From assembly GCF_035083965.1 (NCBI RefSeq), contig NC_089725.1, forward strand, positions 28,219,925 through 28,283,924: DNA of 64,000 bases. The letters run 5' to 3'. Below the pieces are notes generated by a model. The model saw only the letters and a program-made list of their open reading frames with translations, had not been told where the DNA came from and ran no database searches. Below are positions 46,101 to 63,925 of the stretch, piece by piece (the stretch's first letter is position 1; each line of letters begins with the position of its first letter). A program made the translations under genes and the position numbers. The stretch is from Branchiostoma lanceolatum (Eukaryota; Chordata; Leptocardii; Amphioxiformes; Branchiostomatidae).

Positions 46101-49100
46101 TTTGGTGGTTTGTTAGTTTTTTTTCCCCATTGACACGAGCATTGTCTGTAGTAGCCACTTGCCTCCTGTGACCATTTGCTTCAAGTACCCTGAGTGGTGG
46201 ATTAAGACTATAGACAGGTTTGACTGTACTAGAAAAGTGGCTGTATAAGACATAGACACCCCTGACAAAGTCTGTATGAACCTGGTTCTGCTGGCCTTCC
46301 TTTAACACACGAGGCCCCCTATCCCCGGGAGTCTGAACAGCAGGGAGGGAAGGGAGGGAAGCATGGAGGGAAGACATTCACATTGTAACAATTTTCCATC
46401 ACTCAACAAATAATGGATCACAAGGCTTTCCTTTTTCCATCTCCAGGCTAACAACAAATGACTTAGTTTTTGGGTACAAAATGTAGTTCTTTTCAAACTG
46501 CCTGTGTTTTCAACATATTAGCAGTATGAAATAAACAAGATGAACATGTGATATGGTCTATATGGATGACAATGACTTATGTCTCCTACTATTAACCAGT
46601 AATCAATACAACAACAGTGAATTACAGGACTGATAAATGGGATGAAAAAAAGTCGAGTTCATTGACACCAAATTCGGTAAAAGACTGACTTCTCTCTGCA
46701 GAGCGTTCATGGCCTCGGTAAGGTGCACCCCCTCCTCCCGACTGTCCATGGCTTCCTTCTCCGTCTGACGCAGTCTCCGCCGCAGTTCGGCAACCTCGTC
46801 TGACAGCCGAGAATTCTCCTGCACAATTACAACAGGTTGTGAATCAATGTAATATGAAAAAATGGGACTAACCTAACATTTTGACTGAAGAGAATCAGTC
46901 TTTGTCAAGGAACGAGCAATCTACCAGTTACTTGACGTCACTTGATGAAGACAGAACACATGACTTGTGCAAACAGTGAATCAAAAGTTTGATAATTTTC
47001 CCACTTCAAGCAAACTATGTCCATAGCAGTCACCTGTGTGTAGAGACTACATTCTTCTAGTCACTCGGGTGGACACTTTAGAAAGGTTTGACTGTACTGG
47101 TCACTAAAATATACAAAACTAGAAAGGCTGTCATTTGCCCCTGAGCAAATACAGCATGTTTCGCCCATACTCCTCCTCATGCAAGAAGTGGGCTGTCCCA
47201 AAATAACCCCTGGGCAAATCGAAATATCAACTGCATGTAGGAAGGCGCCAACATTTAGGAGAGCATCATAAATTGACTGTTCCAAAGTCACCCTCTCTAC
47301 AAGTTCTGCGAGACACCAAGAGCTTCTTACTGCAAAGGCTTGCGTGTTTACCTGCAACATGACCTCAGGTAACCTGAAAAGAACTCATGTTCTTTGGCCA
47401 GCAGCAAATGGAACGCCCGGAACCTTAGATAGAACATGGATTCTTAGATAGAACATGGAACGGGGACATCACTTTTGACCCGTTTTTGGTCTGAAAATGG
47501 GTCTAAAAGTCCCCCAAACGAAGCATTTTGAAGTGATGCACACCAGAAATGTGATTGAAGTCCTGTAGGGACATGTTCAAGGCACCCTTGTGCCGAATTC
47601 CAGGTCATTCGCTTGTAATACCAGGGCACAGGAGCCAAAAATATAAAAATTGCCTAAAAATGCCCCAAAAAACCTCCATAAAAATGATATTAAGGCCTGT
47701 TTCAAAACAATTAAAAAAGGGTCTGGAGGTATTTGCCATCTTAACCTCCATGCCAAATTTCAGGTCGGTTGGTTAAAAAATGGCGGAGTTGAATCCATTT
47801 GAAGATTTGTCAGGAGGAGAAGAAGAAGAACCAGACAAATACAATATGTTGAGCCCATACCTATGGGCTCAACATAACAAGGTACAAACATGTTTCCTTG
47901 ATGTTAGTAGCATATGCTACAGATAGATTTAAAAAAAGCCTCCTAACCTGGTCCCACTCTTTTCTGTCCCTCTCCAGCTTCTGCTTGAGTCTGGTCATCT
48001 CCTGTTCGGCCTCATGTTTGGACCTCACTGCCCTGGACAGGTCACTCTGAACCCCATCAGACATCTGGGGATGAGAACAGTAATTTTTCATAGATGTGAA
48101 TAGTTTCATCAAGTTGGTAAAACAACAAAGCTCTAAATTATATGCAACCAAGTGATATCTACCCAGCCGACATTTCGGTGACTGTCTGCTATCTGTCACC
48201 TTCCTCAGGGCAATAACTGAGTGGTTCTTCATGTACTTCACACTGTAGCTGAAGAATGTTGGCAAGGGCTTTGTGTACAGAAATAGTGCATAAAATCTCT
48301 ACAACAGTTGGAAACCTGTGAGCCCTGTAAGCTCTATACCCTAAACTGGTGTGTTACGCTGAAGAGCGGTTATACCAGCTAATATAGATACAGATACTCC
48401 ATGATTCCTACCATGTCCACATCCGTCCCCTGCGCAGTGAGGTGTCCTTTAGTCTCGTCCAGCTCAGACCTCAGAGAAGCCTTGTCCCTGGCAGCCTGCT
48501 CCAGCTCAGCCTGGAGGGACAGCTGAGACTTCTCCAGGGAAGACATCTGTCAACAAGGCATTCAGACATTACAAACTTGACAGTAAGCCAGGGCTATCTC
48601 TAGGACCTGTCTCTCTGTCGAGTGGAGATTTGCTTGTTGGGACAAAAATGTCACCCTATCTGTCATGACATTAAATTGTGTTTTTGGGAGCTTAAAATGA
48701 AAATGGCAAATTTAACAGCAAAATTGAACAACATGGGCTCGCAAACAATGAGTAGGAGCTCATTTCTGTTTCCACCTTTACTTATTGTTTTGTATCCGTG
48801 GCTTATGTTATATTCCTGTACTTTATTTTCTCTTGTTTTCTATTATGTGTTGTTTCGTTTTGTGAAATGCAATAAAAAAAATTTCAAAAAAAAAAAGAAT
48901 GAGTAGGATGGAAAATGCTTTAAAAGCTAGAGACAACTCTACAGTGAGCACCATTTGACAGAACAACAATGATACAGAAACTGCCGTGCAGAAATACACG
49001 CATACACCTTCAAAGGAAATAATCTTCAAGCCAAGGAATATGTAATGACCTTGTTCTTTAGCTGTTCCACCTGCTGCTGGTACTCCCTCTGGACAGCCTC

Positions 49101-52100
49101 CCTCTCTCCCTTCACCCTCCTGTTTGTGTCATTGATGATGTCTTCCAGCCTCTTCCTCTGATTGGCCAACTCCTCCGTCACCTGAGCTCTCTGCACCAGA
49201 GCCTACAGAGACCATGAGATGTAGGAAGTTGACAGATCAGGAGCAAAGTACAATCAGAGATGGCGGAATCTCAGATACTGCCACATACCAGAGTATGCTT
49301 CACATGTTTCATATTATTGTTAAACTGTTGATGAAATCCAAACAAACTCTGTCAGAGTTATGACCAACAATGCAATATTTTATTTACATCCTCTTTGTAC
49401 AGTGTAGCATGTGACCACCTGTATAAAAAGGCTTTTTGGTGGCACCTTATCTTAACATATTTTTCCCATTGACCAAAGAATACTGTCTACAGTGGCCACC
49501 TGTCTGCTGTAACCATTTTCTTCAAGTCTCTTGAGTTGTCACTATAGACAGGTTTCACTGTAAGTAATGAGTCACTTAAAGGCTTTAATCAATCATCTCC
49601 TACCTCTGTCTTCTCCAGGTGCGCCTGCTCCACCAGTGCGACACTCTGCTTCACCTGCTCGTAAGCCTCGTCCTCTCTCTGCTTCATCTCTGACATCAGC
49701 GCACGGGTCTGGGACAGGGCGTCCATCAATTCATCCCGCTCTCTAACATAACAGCCAGGAAGAATGGCAATGATTACAGTATTCTAGGGTTTTTCTATCC
49801 ATCAAGTAACCAACCAACCAACCAACCAACCAACCAACCAACCAACCAACCAACCAACCAACCAACCAACCAACCAACCAATCCATTGACCAATTGATTT
49901 ATCAAACAAACAAACAAACAAACAAACAAACAATCAACCAATCAATCAACCAAACAATGCCATGGTTAAGGCTCTTATTCAAGCTTGTTATTTGTAAGTA
50001 AACAATCGTGAAAACATGTCACCGTTTCCAAATCTATCCAGTTGTCTGAGTAACTGTTACCTTGTGTATCTTATTGCCTGGATGTCCAACCTTAATTGAT
50101 GAATCAAGAATACAACGGACTGTAGCAATGACTCCAAAATTGAACATACAACACATACTGCAGGAGTTTACCTCGTCACCCTCTGCAGGTTCTGCTCCAG
50201 AGTTCCCACCTGGGTACCTGACAGGACCGCCTCCTGTTGTGCACACCTGATGCACACCCCTCCCACCTGTCTGCCCTCCCCGACTCCTGCATCCAGCAGA
50301 CCCAGGGACTCCTGCTGTCTGACCTTGGCCTGAAGGGCATCACACTCCTCCTCTTTCCTGCCAAGTTCTGACCTAGGATTCATCAAAACAAGTTTACTTT
50401 TGACAATCATTCAAACACTAACACACAACAACAAAAGAGTTTGCTACTATGGGGACTTTTGAGATGAACTCTGTCTCTTTATCAACCTGGTGAAGTCAGA
50501 TTTTGTCTTGGAGTTCTCTTTAGTCTACCCTAGAGACTATATATGGCCTCCATCTGTCAGTATTGACCATGGTCTAGAGACTAGAGACATTTTGAAATGG
50601 ATGACATACATGCTGCACTTTACAAAACATACAAGTATAGCAAGATCTAAACAGAATGTAATACTTTAAAGAAAAAAATGTGCATTCCTTCCATATATAA
50701 TGTACATGTAAATAAAAAATCCCATACTTTGTGGTTTTTAGTTGAGCCTCTAGTTGTCCTGCCTTTGCTGCATATAGGGCCTTTAGTCTCTCCTGAAATG
50801 AAAGATGAAGTTAATAACAACTCTTGCATGGCATATATTGAGTGGATAATGTATCAATCATGCATAATACTGTCATCAAAGTTGACTCCATATAAAGTAC
50901 AAATTGCCACCAACACAAAACTTTATTATGCCGTTTAGCTGAGGAATGAGTCCACACTAGTTTATACAAAACTAACCAGTTCTCTTTGCCATTTCTGGAA
51001 CAGGTCCTTGTCCTTCATGTCTGCTGCTCTACCCATGTTCTCAGCTGCTGGTACTGAACTGCCCACACCCATACTAGCAGCAGGTACATTCTCCTGGGTC
51101 TGCTGAGACAGAACATCCAAAGAAAAAAGGTATTTATGACCAAAATTTCACAAGGTTAGTGGTGTACTAGGACCTCACCAGGACCTAAACCTAGCTCCTC
51201 CAGTCCTTACTGGAACACTGGACAGTTTTAGCATCTGTCAAAATGTCACCATGACTGGCATGAGTAGTCTCACTTAATTCTAAAATCCTGCAAGAATGGG
51301 TAGTATGACTATGAGATTACTAAATGACATGGCTGTTGAATACACTCACTGATTGTGAACCTTAAACCTGCTATTTACACAGCACTGTGAAGTAACCATG
51401 CTAAATGAGTAGAGCACTAATCAGAAGTGACTGCTACTTCCAACAGAACCCACCTGTGGGATTCCCAGCTCCTCATCCAGGGTCGCAGCGACATGCCGAC
51501 CCTTCAGACTCTCATGCAGTTTCTGGTTCTCATCTACAACTTCTCTCACTCTGCCCTTCAGCAGTGACAGTTCCTCCTGGAGAGGTTGTGATTTGTGATT
51601 TATCAGTGATCAAATCTGCTCTTCCAACAGAAAAATGTGGTAATACAATGCTAAACTTTCTTCCAACACTAAGGTATTCACGGATCAAATTTTCGACGAC
51701 CACTGTCGCCTTCTTCAGGATCAATAATGACCAATCACTGCCGAACGTATACTCGCGAGAGTTACGGACACGTGACTTAATTGACACGAGTCATTGCGGA
51801 TACGTGACGTCAGCAATTGGTCAAACGTGCCAGGAAAACCAACCAACACAGATGAGCTTTCATTAGAAAAATGTGGTATTTGCACAGCAGAGTGCATTTA
51901 ACACGTTGTGCATTCAAAAATGTATAAGATAAACAAATGTACAAAGCTGACCAGCATGCACGCTGAACCGTCAGCATGCTAACTTAATCTCAATGACATT
52001 ACACGTTTGACAGCAACTTTGCCCAATTCAAACTTTTGAAAATATACAAACTCCTCGATGACAGATCATCATGAGCACACTTAAGCTTTGTATATCCTTT

Positions 52101-54818
52101 TGTCCAGACCATATGATTAAGTGGAACCTTGATTACATTTTATATCTGCTTTGGCAGCCATGTCATTCGCTAAAAGTAATGCTTGACAGGGCTATGTGGA
52201 GTGACACATTTACTAGTACTAGCTCGTCTCATCAGCTGTTACAGGCTGATAGAAGATGAGGTCATTTGCAGCACATCATGGTCAAAAGTGATGTCTGCAC
52301 CTTTACATATCTGTTCTCTGCCTCCAGCTGCTGGATGTAGCCATCCTGAGTGGTCAGGAGCGGCACCAGCTCCTCCGCAGGGGGCAGGTCATGACCTCTG
52401 TCCCCCAGGTGCCTGATGGGAGAAACGGGGACGAACTGAGGGTCCCCAAACTTGTCAGGGGATGATGGGAAGAGGGGCTGTCTGGATGGGGATCTTCCTC
52501 GTCCAGGAGAAGTCTGGATGAAACATACAATGATTGAAATAGCAGTTCTGGAAGTAATCATAAATACAATCAAAAGTCATTGAAATCTAATGTATTGGAT
52601 AACATGGACGTAAAAGAACCACATAGTCATAACTAGAAGTAGAAATAAGTTATAATAATAATCCCAATTTGATAAATGACCCAGAATATCACCCTGGCCA
52701 GTAAGTGTTTTCTGGATGTGACAATTGCAAGAACACTTCCCTTGTTGCATGTTAATGAATATTGGAAAGGAAATTACAATTGCAAATCACTGCTTAATGA
52801 AATACTGCTATGAAGACTTACAGGAGGTCTGGACCCTGTCTTACTTCTTGAAGAGCTTCCAGGGGGTTTCTGTAGAATGTTTCGCAGCCGGTCCACTAGT
52901 GTGGAGTATAAAAATAAGGTATGAGGAGGTACATCTAAGATACATTGACCTACAAGTCCCTAAGGTTCTGCAAAAAGTTCAGGTGTGCTGCATTTGTTTC
53001 TAAGCCAAGTGACATGACATGTCCATAGCATTTGTGGAGTTAAGTGTTTAAACATGTATTGATAATGTTCCAAGGATGCAGTGCTGCTTCTCATTTCTAA
53101 CTGTGGGTTACAAGCATTTACAATAACTATCTGCAGCTTATATGTTATGAATTGGCCCACTACTTACAGGGAGGTTTCCCATTGCCATTACCTCATGGAA
53201 GAACAGATGAAGTGAGAAGTTAGTATGTCATGATAGCTGTAAGAAAACAATGGTTCTGTGTCCCAAAAGATACCTGCAAAACAATTCGCTAAACATGTAC
53301 TATACTGTAGAACAATTGTAGGACAATCATCATCATTATTATGACTAGGTTGGGTGAACTTTCTTTCTTCTTTGTGACATTTGACAATCAATATCATTAA
53401 GCCTTTGGCACATCCATACTAGTACCTGCAGTCTGATAGACCTGTTCCTGCTTGGCTAAAGCTTCAGGGGATATGTCCATATGGGCGGGGCCTGCACCAC
53501 TCCTGGGTGGGGAGGTCTGGCCTGGGTAGGGTGCACTGAGGGCGTGGTGTAGCTCATTGTGGGTCTCACTTGCACGATCTGTAGAAGAAATAATTTGAAG
53601 GTAAAATCTTCTGTATTCATGTTATTGTTAATGTGATCTTAAACACAGCATATTTGGCACAGCAATCTTGACATGCTTTGTTCATCAATGATGACAACAT
53701 CCTTTCTAATTCTAGTCATAGAGAAATCATTACAAAATAGTCTCTCTATTGTAGATCACAGACATGTTTCTGTGGCGCAAGCGGTAATGCAAACCCGCTG
53801 CTTTGCCATCTGGATCAAATTCCGTGGTTGACTCCAGCTCGGACATGTTGTAAAGGATTGCATTGGTCATTTCGGATGGTGACATAATTCCGACGGCCCC
53901 GTGTATGAGGGAGCTTCAGGCATTAGCCTCAAACGTCAAAACTCTGCATGTAAAAGAACCCAACACACTTATTGAGAAGAGTAGGGGTGACCCGGTGTGC
54001 TTGGCCAAAAACGCGAGCCGTAGTGAAGCCGCATCGCACTACCACTAGCTACTTGAAAAAGCATCATGCTTCACCTCAAATGAGGATGACCTAAAAACGA
54101 ACGTAGATTACAGGTCAAATTCTTACACCACAGCAACCATGTTTACACCTCACCAAGGCTTGGTGATTTCGTCCTGCTGGGAGACAGCTTTCTCTTAATT
54201 GTAGACATGACTTTCTTCAACTTTGCCATCACGGCATGTGCCTTGTCTAACGTTACATGAAAATATCTAGCTTTCTAAGCTTTGTGACAAGCGAAATGGG
54301 GCGTGTCATCAAAGCAACGTCCACACCAGAGTCAGGCTGTGGCCAGTCTTGGGGTGATCGACTAGAGAAGCCGCGTAGATTATTAACGGTATTGGAGCAA
54401 CAACAAACACCATATGGGCGTAGGCATAATAAAGCAGCAACAAAAGAATGGGTGTCAAGTTCATCGTTTGTGTGAAGGACAATAGAAGCTGAAGTAGGTC
54501 GATCGGCTCTTTTCTTCTTCTTTTGATGAAAGAAACTGAATAGCTTTGTTCAAGTACCGTATCAGTAGTAACAGATCCGCTTGATACGAAAGAAAGTTGA
54601 GAGGTGTATGTAGATTTCTTCAATCTGTCCTACAACAAAGGAAGCCACGCTCTAAACGTGATAACAATAGGCGTTAAAATTTAATCAAGCCAGCGTTTGT
54701 TGTGCTGTAAAAGGGGAGGGGGGCAAGGACACTTCAGTTTCAGTGTTTAGAACTCACCTCGTACAGCTCTTTGGTACTCCACAAGGGAGTCGCTGACATC
54801 TCCGTCATATCCCTGCAT
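43148..54818 (-). CDS. SDCCAG8: SDCCAG8 centrosomal coiled-coil protein
   Basis: Seventeen exons on the minus strand: 54758-54818 (ATG), 53426-53578, 52822-52895, 52301-52513, 51454-51576, 50977-51099, 50728-50792, 50172-50372, 49604-49742, 49050-49202, 48412-48546, 47948-48064, 46690-46818, 45024-45156, 44493-44610, 43800-43974, 43148-43312. The total is 2277 nt, 758 residues (human 713 from memory). All phases close. Diagnostic matches are [41 protein letters not shown] and [20 protein letters not shown]. Most of the protein from exon 4 on is predicted coiled coil; the N-terminus is Ser/Pro-rich. The vertebrate protein sits at centrioles and is a ciliopathy gene. Exon 6 has a tandem CAGCAG acceptor. 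The stop lies in an 86-bp tandem array. Confidence 0.97.
43325..43705 (+). mobile_element. tRNA-derived SINE
   Basis: A TGGTTAGGG box A-like element and a GGTTCAAATCC box B (43376-43386) sit at the head. The core GTTAAAGAACCCACCACACT is shared with the element at 53765-54092. It ends in (AAAC)n near 43688-43702. It lies in the last SDCCAG8 intron. Confidence 0.75.
44279..44335 (-). repeat. Shadow copy of the SDCCAG8 exon 15 end
   Basis: CTCTTCCCAAGCTCCTCCAG matches the 3' end of exon 15 (CTCTCCCCGAGCTCCTCCAG at about 44500). The position equivalent to the donor is ATGGGA instead of GTGGGT, so this copy should not splice. Confidence 0.6.
45360..45600. repeat. Tandem duplication of ~100 bp in an SDCCAG8 intron
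   Basis: Two copies share TTTCTGCATTTGTT, GCATATGAAT and CCCAGG/CCCAGC phrases (about 45375-45460 and 45523-45600). A G-run lies at about 45482-45493 between them. No coding content. Confidence 0.6.
46035..46228. mobile_element. MITE family C, complete copy
   Basis: Inverted ends TACAGTCAAACCTGT and ACAGGTTTGACTGTA with shared internal phrases (GACCACC, TTTTGGTGG, CCCATTGACACGAGCATTGT). Related copies lie at 5313, about 47020-47096 (truncated) and 49398-49562. Confidence 0.85.
47020..47096. mobile_element. Truncated MITE family C fragment
   Basis: It retains the right end AGGTTTGACTGTA and a GGGTGGACACTTTAG stretch. It lies in an SDCCAG8 intron. Confidence 0.5.
47440..47875. repeat. Dispersed repeat with CAAATTTCAGGTCGGTTGG phrase
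   Basis: It reads like the tail of a common invertebrate interspersed repeat: CCAAATTTCAGGTCGGTTGG, AAAAATGGCGGAGTTGAA, an AGAAGAAGAAGAA run, then AATACAATATGTTGAGCCCA and an inverted ATAGGGCTCAACATAA-like end. A relative may lie near 23510-23700. It has no coding content. Confidence 0.45.
48098..48247. mobile_element. Hairpin-type element (family D) copy
   Basis: The start TAGTTTCATCAAGTTGGTAA, then ATGCAACCAAGTG, CATTTCGGTGACTG and CACCTTCCTCAGGGCAATA match the elements at 4066 and 15268. It lies in an SDCCAG8 intron. Confidence 0.6.
49398..49562. mobile_element. MITE family C, diverged copy
   Basis: The right end ATAGACAGGTTTCACTGTA and internal GGCCACCTGTCTGCTGTAAC match the 46035 copy. 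The left end has diverged (TACAGTGTAGCATGTGACC). Confidence 0.7.
49806..49925. repeat. (CCAA)n microsatellite
   Basis: About 18 CCAA units are followed by a run of AAAC units. It lies in an SDCCAG8 intron. Confidence 0.95.
51610..51840. mobile_element. Hairpin-like dispersed element in an SDCCAG8 intron
   Basis: Contains CTTCTTCAGGATCAATAATG, TGACCAATCACTGCCG against a distal CAGCAATTGGTCA, and two CGTGAC motifs. The composition differs from its surroundings. It is probably a non-autonomous transposon, though ends were not resolved. Confidence 0.4.
53765..54092 (+). mobile_element. tRNA-derived SINE
   Basis: A head with TGTGGCGCAAGCGG and GGATCAAATTCC in box A and box B positions. A core with GTGTATGAGGGAGCTTCAGG and GTAAAAGAACCCAACACACT. 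A tail with ACTAGCTACTTGAAAAAGCA and CTTCACCTCAAATGAGGATG. The tail recurs inverted at about 22284-22340. It lies in SDCCAG8 intron 1. Confidence 0.75.
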
Positions 54819-55300
54819 AGCTAGCTAAGTACAAAATACATTGCCATAATGAAAAGCTCGATATTGGCCTACAAATTGGACACAGGAGGACAAAATTTGA
54901 ACGGAACAGACACTTCCGGATTGTGTTGCATTTCGCGCGCAGGTCTTCTGCGCATAACACGAATCAAACGGACCAATCAGAGAACAGCAATGGCAACTAG
55001 CGGTACACCGCAGAAAAATATCAGGAAATTGTAAATAATGCTAAAATTGTCCCGATGTCACAAAATTTTCCAAATAATTTGGATCTGTTAGTTCAAATAC
55101 AATATTTTCCGTCTTCGATTGACGAATCAGCTAAATTTATACATTGGTTGAGCAGTTCTACAACTATTTTTGCGTGTTGTTGCTATTACGGCTTTCCGCT
55201 AGCGAAATTCCTGCATTTTCCCCCGGTAGTTGCCAGTTATCATCGAATCAAGAGACAAATTTCTCCCCGCAAGTAGCCGCCTAGCTTTCCACAAGAGGTG
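54819..55300. promoter_or_regulatory. Divergent promoter SDCCAG8 / CEP170
   Basis: A CCAAT box at 54973-54977 and a GGCAAC half of an RFX X-box (CAATGGCAAC, 54987-54997) lie 155-180 bp upstream of the SDCCAG8 ATG. A possible non-coding CEP170 first exon ends near 55297 at CACAAGAG|GTGAGT. The promoter role and the first exon are inferred from orientation and motif content. Confidence 0.5.
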
Positions 55301-58300
55301 AGTGTGATACCTACGAGCCTTCTCCTTCTGTCTGTATCATTCAGTACACATTCAGGTGCTTCTGTGACACATAGAGGCACAGAACAAGTGGCAGGTAGAG
55401 TCAGTGATGGGTGGTTCCTGTGGGGATGAGGATGACAACATGACAGGAGGGAGGATGTTGGACATGTCGTCCTGACGATCGCCCCCGACTGCAGGGACTA
55501 GCGACAGCTTCTCGTGGTCTTCCGGTGACCCCGGTTTGCCAGAAGGCAACGTGAGCCCAGCCGCGCCCGCTTGTCCAAAATATTAGCTACGATTTAGTAT
55601 CAAATGTCATATCTTAACCCTGGAGCAACTTTTACAGGAGTAAACTAAACCTCATCTGGAGTGCATTATGGTCCTATAGTAGATGTAGTTTATGATTGCC
55701 GTGTTGTTGTTTACCAACAAGTTATCTTCAAGTCCAAGTCTCTGTGTATACGTGCATCTTTATTCCTACGTCATGAAGTAATAGTCCAATTCCCCAGGAC
55801 CACATCCATTCATATTCCAGTCTGTGATCATCCTGTCAGTGAGTTTCCCAGCCAGCCTGCCCATGTTGTGCACTCCTTGTGAATTATTTATAGAGCATGA
55901 CGTAGCAGTTGATGTCTGGCCAGACCGGGTGATGTGGCACATCCACTGCCCTGTTTCATTAGAACGGCATGTTAGCAGTCAGTCCCTGGGCCAGGGATCA
56001 TATTGGGGAGGTCTCAAGTGAAAGCTGAACCTTGGAAGACTCCTTCTCCATGTTGGCTGGTCGCCGCCCAGTTTTAGGGACACCTGTTTGACAAGGAGAC
56101 GACAGGTGATAAAACATCACTGATGATTGATGTTCTCATCTCTGGCTAAACTGGCTCTTCATCTCTGTTGTAGTACATGCACACGGTCGGTCTCTGACAA
56201 TATTGAGATATCCGCTGTTCTGTATTTCGATATTTGAGAATCATATACATTACCATATCAATATGGTAATATCACAGAATTAAGGTATTCTGCTATGGGT
56301 AGAAGTACTAGTATCAGTCAATGGCGAAAGATAATCTGAAAGGTCTGACCATTTCTAAAATCTTATCCAGTTGCTTGAGTAACTTTTGTAGCAAGTACAA
56401 AATATTTCATTACCTCATCAGGCCAGGGTGTCAAACCTTCATCAATATAACAAAATTTAAAAAAAAGTCATCCGCTTTCAAGTTTCATTTTCATTAATGT
56501 GGTTAGTTTTAAGTAGCAACCAGCAGTAAATTTATATGGGTTGATACTGTCTTGTGCCCCCTAATAAGGATTGACAAAAATTTAAATCCTGCACAGGCAT
56601 CTATTGAAATTGGCAGAAAGGCTTCTGTGTGAGAAAAAATGGTAAATTTCATTCAGCAGCCGGGAAACCACATGGCACAGCCGGGGTCAATAGGTGAGCT
56701 GTACACTGTACACACAATGGTGGGAACTACATAGACTCAATGATTGAGTTTTGACAAGGTTACATTTTTGTGGGCACTTTAGCACAAGTGGGAAGGTTTT
56801 ATTGGTGAGGAACGGATACCACAGAAGAGAAACAAACACTTGTGTCTCCCACTTATGCATGAAATTTAGCTGCCATGCCTGCTGCCGGCACCGATCATGT
56901 GCACATTACCGTGAGCATTTCGTCTTCATTCCGTTTCATCTTTATGGCAGCCTTGGGAGTTGTTTTTGAAATTACTGCACCTCATTTGGTCTGTTCTGAT
57001 ATTCACAGTATATTTACTAGTAGTAGTAGTACCGGTAGTAGGTTTAGATTCAAGTATAATTTCTCATTCATTTGCCCTTAAGAAAAATATAGTATATACT
57101 TATATTAAGTATTTTGCCCAAGTGTCTTTATGGCACAGAATACATTTTTAGAACTGGTAAATGGAAATTTCAAATAGAAATTTACAAAGTGTTACTATAA
57201 AGCTTTAAATTTATTATTTCTAAACAAAGGCAGCTCTTTATTGCATCAGATTCCATAGATTCTACATGTTATTGTTACAAAATATAAGAGCTGCATCTAC
57301 ATGTATGGTTACCATACAACATTCAAGCAAGTAATAAAGCACACCAACCAACCAAGCAAGTAATGAATAATTTCCTTTCCAGGTACAATGCCGTGAACAT
57401 TCTATTCTGATCAGAACCTAAAATGGCATGCCATATCATATTTCTCTTAAGCCAGTTAAGGTAAATATGAGATGGCTTTCCCTGTATTGGTAATCAATTC
57501 GACCCCCTTACAGTTGTTATCTTTTTGTCTACATGTGGAAAGCACAGATTATTATTCATCCCATGCACAATTATTTTCCTTGTCAGCCTTTCAAAAAGGG
57601 CTCATTGGTTCATCCCATAAATCCTTGTTTACATGTACAAGTGTTTTCAATAGAGAATTTGCGATGCTGATTTCTATGAACATTGACAATACATTTATAT
57701 ATAATCAGGGAAAAGCTCTTTTTGAGATCAAGATTTAAGATATGATCCTGCCATGGTTTGTGCGGAAAAGACCAACCTGAAACAATGCCTGAATGCCAGG
57801 CTGAAAAAGATGAGATGATATTGCAGATTTGATTAAATTGTAATGCAGAGCATGATGTCTGTTCTATAATACATACGGGGGCTGTCTGGTGGTTGTAAAA
57901 TCTCAGAGAGCAATTTCAGTAATGAATGTTTTATGAGGGTGATGATCAGTTTTCTTTCAACCATCTATACTAGTAGCACATAGAAATTGGACGTCTGTCT
58001 TCTGAATCTTTCTAAAATTAGGTCTACCAAATGAAATTTGTCGCTTCTCATTTGAATTTCAAATGAAATTGGTAAATAAAGATACTGTATGACACCGACA
58101 CCGCCTTTTTTCAGTTCAAAGACAATAGATAGGGTAAACTGTTTGGACTGAACTTGGACTGAACAGGATTCATGCCTGAAAATGCAGTGTGGCAGTCCAT
58201 TGTAAGAGCCTGTGATACATCACCTAATGTATACTTGCAGATTCTTGTTAGTGGTATCGATTATATTCTGCCAGCTACTCGTGATTCTCAATAGGAGGCT

Positions 58301-59160
58301 CCACTTATGAAAGAGACAGAAAGAACTCAGGCATAGAGTGATAGATGTTCCATTTTCATTAGGATGTAAGCTTGCTGGGCTTTGCTTATATGCTGCAATG
58401 GCTTAAAGTTTAAACTTATGCCGTGTATAATCAGAAGATTTTTGTTATGCTCATGACTTCATGTGCTGTATAATAAGATTGTCCCCGTAAATTCCCCAGA
58501 GTTTTTCTCTATCATATGACTAGGGAGTCCTGTGAATCGATCCCCACTGCTCAGATTTGCCTTGCTGTTACTATGGTTAATTGCAATTTATGAAATACCA
58601 CTTTGTTTTGGGCAAGCAAATTGGTAGATCAACATGATAAATGGAGGATGAACTCCCTGACCTGGCTAGGAAGACCTCTGAGAGTCTGATTTACCATCTG
58701 ATGGAAAACTGGCAAAGGACATGTTAGATATGATCAGGGCTTTGCTTCTGAGCAATGGAAGCTAATAGTTCACCTCAACTGGCTCAACGTGTATCCGAAA
58801 AGGTCACCTTTGTTCAAGCTATGCTGCTCGGAATACAGGAATTCAAAATCCCCTTGGTCATGAGAGTGAGACGTCAGATTGCGCTGATTCAGACTCAAAG
58901 TTTCGTCAAAATCTCCCCAGTCATTCAGATGCACTGAAAAAGGATGATCTCCAATAGCTTTAGAAGGATATCAGAACCTTCATCATCATCATTGTTCTTC
59001 CTCTAGTCTAGCAGAGGTGAAGCATTAGTCATTACCAGTGAGAAAGTTCCTCCATCAATATACTGTTGTATTCATTCATTCATTCATTCTTTCTATCAGG
59101 TCCTCTCTGTTCAACTTACTCCAACGAAAGTTACATACAGTTTCGTTCTCATGTTTTACA
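55301..59160. other. Probable CEP170 5' intron, no supported exon
   Basis: Only one open stretch looks coding-like by composition (55352-55549, minus strand); it is discussed as a finding. The remainder is AT-rich with no arrays. A short (ATTC)n run lies at about 59069-59093. Confidence 0.45.
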
Positions 59161-59261
59161 GATGTAACAATTACACAGCCATCGCCCCCAACATAACAGG
59201 ACGTCAGCCAGCATGATGCAGTAGTAGAGACTGGACTCAGGAACAAGCCGTGCCGGCCGTC

Positions 59262-63925
<4,664 letters not shown>

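Noticed and set aside
53165-53192. Possible 24-bp SDCCAG8 micro-exon
   Set aside because: It would create a stop at the join to exon 3, while the acceptor at 52896 links exons 2 and 3 in frame without it.
52960-53400. Small open frames in SDCCAG8 intron 2
   Set aside because: No splice sites in phase, no homology and no codon bias.
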